The translations under genes and the position numbers were made by a program. Shown here piece after piece: positions 59,061 through 64,000 of a stretch of 64,000 bases of DNA. Source of the stretch: Microstegium vimineum. Lineage: Eukaryota; Streptophyta; Magnoliopsida; Poales; Poaceae. The stretch is from the NCBI GenBank assembly GCA_022036555.1, contig CM039130.1, forward strand, positions 14,089,840 through 14,153,839. Direction: 5' to 3'. Each line of letters begins with the position of its first letter. The first letter of the stretch is position 1. The notes under the pieces are model-generated. The model made no database searches and was not told the origin of the DNA. It saw only the letters and a program-made list of their open reading frames with translations.

Positions 59061-60773
59061 TGGCGCAACATATGTATTCACATGATACGTAAATGAACTC
59101 TACATGGGGTGTGTGTGTGCGACCAAAACAGTTTCTGCATGCTCACCTCATCTATCTATCTTCTTTGACTCTCCACCACGCTCACCCCCGTTGTTGTTGC
59201 TAGTTTATCTGGCGGCGTTGCTGAACCTAACCATGCCCGTGCCCTGATCACTGCATAGTTCTCTACCTCCATAAAAAATTCTAGGCACAATGCCTTGTTC
59301 GTCTCAATCCGACGCTTCTGCCACCTGCACCCACCCAATAGATAATGCCCCGCCTTGCCACCTTTGACCATTACCCCCACCGTATGGTCTCTTTAGCAGC
59401 CCCTTATAAAGCATGGAACCTCTCCCTTGCATGTGAAAATCTAGAACCCTAACATCGACGAGCCTTCGTCTCCTATATTCACAAGTATTTTTTCCCCTTT
59501 TTTCATTATTTTAACTTTTTGATTGATTTTCTTCTGTCTATTTATGTGTGCATGCTGCACGCTTAACACGCGTGTACAATTAAGCTTTTCCATATATGTA
59601 ATTGCTTGCATCTAGATCCACTGCATCGTACTAATTTTTTCTTAGAGGACACATCACCAAATGATCACAAGTCGGAAGCATTCTTATAGTTATAGTAGAA
59701 CCCAAGATATTAGAATGTAGTCCAGCCGACGAAGCTCGTGCGAGCGAAAAAATTGGGACCTGACTTCCGAGAGGACGAACCAGATAGAGCCGCAATTGGC
59801 GAGTGATATGGACTGACAAAGACAGATTGACAAAATGGTTGAATGAATTTGGCCCACGCAAACGTATAATAAAGAGGGCATGTTGTCGATCTTTCCTTTT
59901 CCTCTCGAGAAAAGGCTGTGCTGTCAAATCAAAGGGCAGCTGGATCAAACGGAAAGGTGAAAAGGGTAGATAGAAATGTGACAAACATGCTGTGTTAGTG
60001 TTACTAGATGGTTTCCAGTTGGTTGCTACCCAGCACGTGCCATCAACTTTCTTCTGGTGCAGACAATCTATCACTCATTCACAAAAAGGCGCTTTGTGAG
60101 AGGAAAAGTGTGTGGCAATCTCAGCATTTTCAGGTACTTCCGGAGCAAGATTTTGTTTTGAAAAGATCTTGTCTATTCATTTTTTTAATGAAAGCCCATC
60201 TAACTTTTTACAAGGATGACGTGTTGGTACAAAATGCTTGGAAATATTAGGCTCCTAAGAGCATCTCCGATAGTTAAAAAATAATTAGTAGATTGATGAG
60301 TTTTCCATGTGACTAAAAAGATTGGGAGCATATTTGTTGGGTTGGGTTGCTCAGACAGTTTTTAAAATCTTGATTCTAAAATATAGAAATAATTTCACAT
60401 AAAAAATCATGAATAATTTATAAATCATCCTAACTTTTATATTCTCTTTCTCTCTAGCATCAGCATTAGTAACCCTACTCTACTTTTTATTCTTCTCCAT
60501 ATTCTTCCACCTTTAATTGGCCAGTGAATACATGAGCATATTTATCCAGACGATTAGATCGAGTTTTTGAAGTGCGAAAAGATTATGACTTGAGATAGGG
60601 AGTTGTTGGAGAGTAGTTTTTTCAATCATGTCATCAAATCAAGATTGAAAGTGGTCTTTGGGAACTCTTAAAAATATTTTATCAGCATGAGAACATTAGG
60701 AGTCCGGTATCAGCCGAGGTTTTGGTGGCATATGGGTTTTTCAGTTTTTTAGTCGTACATCATATTTTACTAA
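59061..60773. other. Intergenic DNA without a recognised gene
   Basis: Short frames only. AAGAGCATCTCC at 60257-60268 is the terminus of the same MITE type as 26608-27305; the matching second end is not clear. Confidence 0.4.
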
Positions 60774-60803
60774 TTAGTTCATCAACCCGTGCTCTTGCAC
60801 GAG
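60774..60803 (-). mobile_element. Second Helitron-like 3' terminus
   Basis: On the - strand GCTCGTGCAAGAGCACGGG is followed by TTGATGAACTAA and then T. It closely matches the terminus at 51555-51584 (hairpin plus TTGATG.ACTAR), so both belong to one family. The other end was not found. Confidence 0.55.
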
Positions 60804-61865
60804 CTATAATTTATGAGTTATAAATACAAGGTATTGTTTTTTCAAGGAACATGAGGTGGTCTTAGCCCTTATCGGAGAATATATTAAAACATGTAAAATA
60901 AATACAAAGGCCAAAATTATAACATGTGTAATAATCCCCTTCATTCTAAATTATAATAAGTTATAAGACGTTTTAGCTTTTTCTACATATATTGTTTATA
61001 CTATGGATGAAGATAGTACTAGTTCTGTCCAAAAAGAATGTAACTATTGGTTACGTGTCATGTAGAGTAGTTGACGTTTGACCATTTTTTTAATAAATAA
61101 TATTTAGATTTATGACTCCAAATTAATTTATTATGAAAATACAACTTATAATGAATCTAATGGTATTTATTTGGTATCACAAATATTGATACTTTTTATC
61201 TATAATTGATCAAATTTAAGGTATTAAAATGGGACACTATGCTAGAATTGCATTTTTCTAGGCCGGAGGGAGTACATCAAGTGTATAGAAATATGTATGT
61301 ATTTATAAAATTCAAAATGTCTTATATTTGGGAATGAAGCGAGTACATCTGACTAAAGAGAATTACTTATATTAAATTATATGTTTTTCAAAGAACTAAT
61401 CTATATATTTTCATCCATATTCATATTTTTCCTTTGCATGACACCTCTAGATTTCTTATATATGTAATTACTTTGAAACCTTACCATTAATCATGGTGGC
61501 TCTTGTTGCATCATGTACCTTTTGAAGTAATGAAACTAAATTTTGGGTTTTCAAATTTATTCTTATCGACTGCTATAGATTTTTCTCTTTACAAATCATG
61601 GTAAAACTCTTATGCTTATCATATCTTTCATTAGCTCTCCTTTTTGCATTTTTTGAAATAAAGATTTTAGGTCATATAGTATGTTCTTAAGTACTACAAT
61701 GACATAAACCATTATTTAAAGCATGCACCATATTTCTTAAGATAAGTCATAGAGATTGAAGTGAGATCTCAGATAAGGGTAGCCATTCTAACCTCGAATC
61801 TCAAGAGAATTTTAATACCTAAATGTTATAATGATTGACTTTTTGCTCTAAAGTATTCTTGTCAG
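60804..61865. other. AT-rich intergenic DNA with a Stowaway-like MITE
   Basis: A MITE at about 61010-61275 has AGTTCTGTCCAAAAAGAATG on the left and GAATTGCATTTTTCTAGG, CCGGAGGGAGTA on the right, the common grass CTCCCTCCGG repeat. No gene is visible. Confidence 0.55.
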
Positions 61866-63320
61866 TGTTATGACCCAGGGGGTCAAGACCACCAACTAGT
61901 AAATTTGTATATTGCGTGCTCCCTCTCCCAGACGTGATGCAAGAAGAACACAAGATTTATCCTGGTTCGAGCAAAGAAGGTCCTACGTCCAGCGGGGGAG
62001 GATGGATTGTATTATCTTGCACCGAAGTGCTCGTACAGGGGGGGTACAAGCTGGTTTACACGGAGGTGCTCAGGATGAGCTGAGGCCTAGGACTAGCAGG
62101 GCTACCCTAGGTGGTCGGTTGGTGGATTGCTTGAGATGTTGATCAAGCAGGTAAGGAGTGGTGTTGCGAGTGTGGGCGGATGTCCGATGATCTGACCCTC
62201 CGCTCGGCTTGGAGGTGGAGTTCTGTGTCTCTCTGTGTCCTCTCCCTTCCACTATCCCAACATCCCCTTTTATAGACCAAGGGGAGGCACAGGAGTACAG
62301 GGTCCTAGAATGTAGCGGCATGGGAGGTGTGTCCATGGCGCAATGCTTGCGGTGGGACGTCGACCGCTGTAGCGGCGTGACCTCCCGTCCTTCCGATGTT
62401 TCGAGGCATGGAGATAGCAGGCTGGACACCGCCGTACAACATGGAGCAGTACGATTGGCCTTCTGTAGATGGGTACGAGTCCCACAGTTGACGCAGGACG
62501 GACTGGACGGGAGCCATGCCGGAGTGGTTGGAGACGATGGTCGAGCCCCCTGGTCGAGGGGGGTTGAGGCCAGCGTGACCCTGTCGTATCCCTGAAGACA
62601 CAGTCGAGGGCTGTCCTGTTCATGGCTCGAGGGGTGCCTCTGGATTCCGTATCTACGATGTGGCTACAGCGGCCGCATGGTTGACGGGAGTCCCAGGCAT
62701 GGGCGGCGAGTTGATGGATTTGACTGTGGTAGTGGGCGTCCATGGCGTTAGGCGGGGGCAGGTAGGCGCATTGGATTACCCCATACTGGGAGCAGGTAAG
62801 TCGATCGAGCCTCCTGCTCGTGGGTCGTTTGTTCGACCCCCTGTCCGTCATTCGAGGGGTCGAGGCGGAGGGGTCGTTCGTTCGACCCCTGTCCGTCAAT
62901 CGGGGTCGAGGGGTTGAGGTCGAGGGGGATTCGATCGACCCCTTTTCCGTCATTTGAGGGGTTAAGGCGAGGCGGAGGGGTCGTTCGTTCGACCCCTGTC
63001 CGTCAGTCGAGGTAGAGACGGGGGGTCATTCGTTCGACCCCTGTCCGTCAGTCGAGGTAGAAGCGGGGGGGGGGGGGGGGCGTCGTTCGTTCGACCCCTG
63101 TCCGTCAGTCGGGGTAGAGGTGGAGGGGGATCCCTCCTGCTGTTTTTCCAGTAATGGGCCGGCCCATGACTGGTCACTGTTGCCGGTGAGGGAGGCCTTT
63201 GCATGATGGGCCTTTCTCCATTGACTTGAACGACTGATCGGATCCCGCCTTAAAAATGGTTGCTATGTTGAGCTTTAGATTATCACACGTTTAGGGTACC
63301 CCTTACCTTTGTACCCGACA
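61866..63320 (-). repeat. 3' LTR of a gypsy-like retrotransposon
   Basis: On the - strand it runs from TGTCGGGTACAAAGGTAAGG to ...CCTGGGTCATAACA (TG..CA ends), 1455 bp. A TATAAAAGG box lies at 62265-62274 on the - strand. The adjacent - strand sequence GGCTCGGGGGCTAC (63321-63334) is a polypurine-tract-like primer site. I call it gypsy-like from the LTR style only; the coding part lies beyond the window. Confidence 0.75.
62810..63130. repeat. Tandem repeats within the gypsy-like LTR
   Basis: About six imperfect units of roughly 45-60 bp share the core GTTCGTTCGACCCCTGTCC followed by GTCA.TCG. A G-run of ~17 at about 63065-63081 interrupts one unit. Confidence 0.85.
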
Positions 63321-64000
63321 GTAGCCCCCGAGCCTCTATGTGGATAAGAAGAATCCGTATAGGGGCTTTTGTCGATGATCTGCAGGGTTAGTAAAAGGTC
63401 TGATTCTCCGTGGGGTGCGCGCGAGCGCACCCCGCGGGGTTAGCTCCCGAGGCCCCAGAGGAGTGATTAAGAACTCCTCTGGGAGCTTTGACGTGTGTTC
63501 TATCGAGGGGAGTTAGGATTACCTGGAGTCATAGCGCCCTATCGAGTGGTTGATTGTGTTCGCCAGGCTACGAGCGTTTCACTTCCTTGGGAAGGGGGTG
63601 CTCGAGGGCGGCTGTCGAAACCCTTTCGAGGGCCAGCCTTCGCTCCCTCGGGCGTTAATCTAGAGTCATAGTGCCCTATCGAGGGGTCAACTCTGTCTGT
63701 CAGGCTACGAGTGTTTTCGACCCTCTTTTGTCGAGGGGTGCCGTGCGTAGTCTAGCCCTCGATCCTCGTGTGGCTGGGCTTTCACTACCTCCTAGTGTCC
63801 TTCCCACGGATCCTTGCGCTCAGATTGTGGGGCGAAGAGCATCGTGCTATCCTCGTTGGGACGAGCCTTGAAGTCCTCTGTGAGCTGGTAACGGGTAGAA
63901 ATCCGTAACGGGTAGAAATCCAAGTGAGAACTCATGCCCCGTTCGATAGGGGTCGATAGAAGCCCTGAGGCATTCTCATTAAGCAAGACCGCGTGGATTA
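63321..64000 (-). mobile_element. Internal 3' region of the gypsy-like element (cut by window edge)
   Basis: It begins with the polypurine tract next to the LTR. No protein domain is readable. Repeated blocks occur: GAGTCATAGCGCCCTATCGAG at about 63527 and again at 63665 with GCCAGGCTACGAG-type sequence after each. A short tandem AACGGGTAGAAATCC occurs at 63890-63921. Confidence 0.6.

Noticed and set aside
62270..62953. 227-codon - frame in the gypsy-like LTR, with RLTDRGRTND-type repeats
   Set aside because: It is a translation of the tandem DNA repeats in the LTR; not a protein gene.
62810..63130. CRISPR-like spacing of repeats
   Set aside because: Tandem units without unique spacers, in a plant LTR; not a CRISPR array.

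Overview
This window is nuclear DNA from a grass, most likely panicoid. The coding exons are GC-rich, the introns are split GT..AG, and the intergenic DNA is AT-rich and dense with MITEs, LINEs and Sirevirus-type Ty1/copia and gypsy retrotransposons. Bacterial features such as operons, ribosome binding sites or CRISPR are absent. I recognised no tRNA or rRNA gene.

Host genes, left to right: (1) a + strand gene for a small DUF863-like protein (1585-2201, 5' end uncertain); (2) converging on it, a - strand Mpv17/PMP22-family membrane protein (6860-2762, 4 exons, 273 aa); (3) a + strand two-exon small LEA-related protein (30747-31249, 100 aa); (4) converging on that, a - strand glycine-rich protein that looks like the plastid lipid-transfer factor TGD5 (33362-32078, 4 exons); (5) sharing a ~0.5 kb bidirectional promoter with it, a + strand putative plastid SWIB-domain protein (33869-36475, 2 exons, 147 aa); (6) a + strand single-exon multi-pass membrane protein (41164-42228, 354 aa); (7) a - strand group I WRKY transcription factor with two WRKY domains (52842-45696, 4 exons, 488 aa, AtWRKY3/4-like).

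Mobile DNA: The Mpv17 promoter is invaded by a LINE (7140-24781) bounded by a 15-17 bp target-site duplication. It is itself split by a ~12 kb Sirevirus-type copia element in opposite orientation (about 9619-21665) with LTRs, tRNA-Met-type primer site, polypurine tract, decayed gag and pol, and an extra ORF between pol and the 3' LTR. A solo LTR of a related element, with a perfect 5 bp duplication, lies at 57575-58763 inside an older, decayed LTR pair. The right end is the 3' LTR and internal start of a gypsy-like element (61866 to the window edge). Smaller items are a 5'-truncated LINE in an Mpv17 intron, several MITEs and fold-back elements, two Helitron-like 3' termini and a plastid rps3 fragment in nuclear DNA.

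How it works together: the host genes are unrelated single-copy-type genes; the only obvious functional pairing is the divergent TGD5-like/SWIB pair, both predicted plastid proteins, whose shared promoter carries TGGGCC/T (site II-like) motifs. I found no convincing previously undescribed multi-gene system. The most unusual structures are the retroelement nest, the accessory ORF and GC-rich palindrome family of the Sirevirus, and two long fold-back elements.
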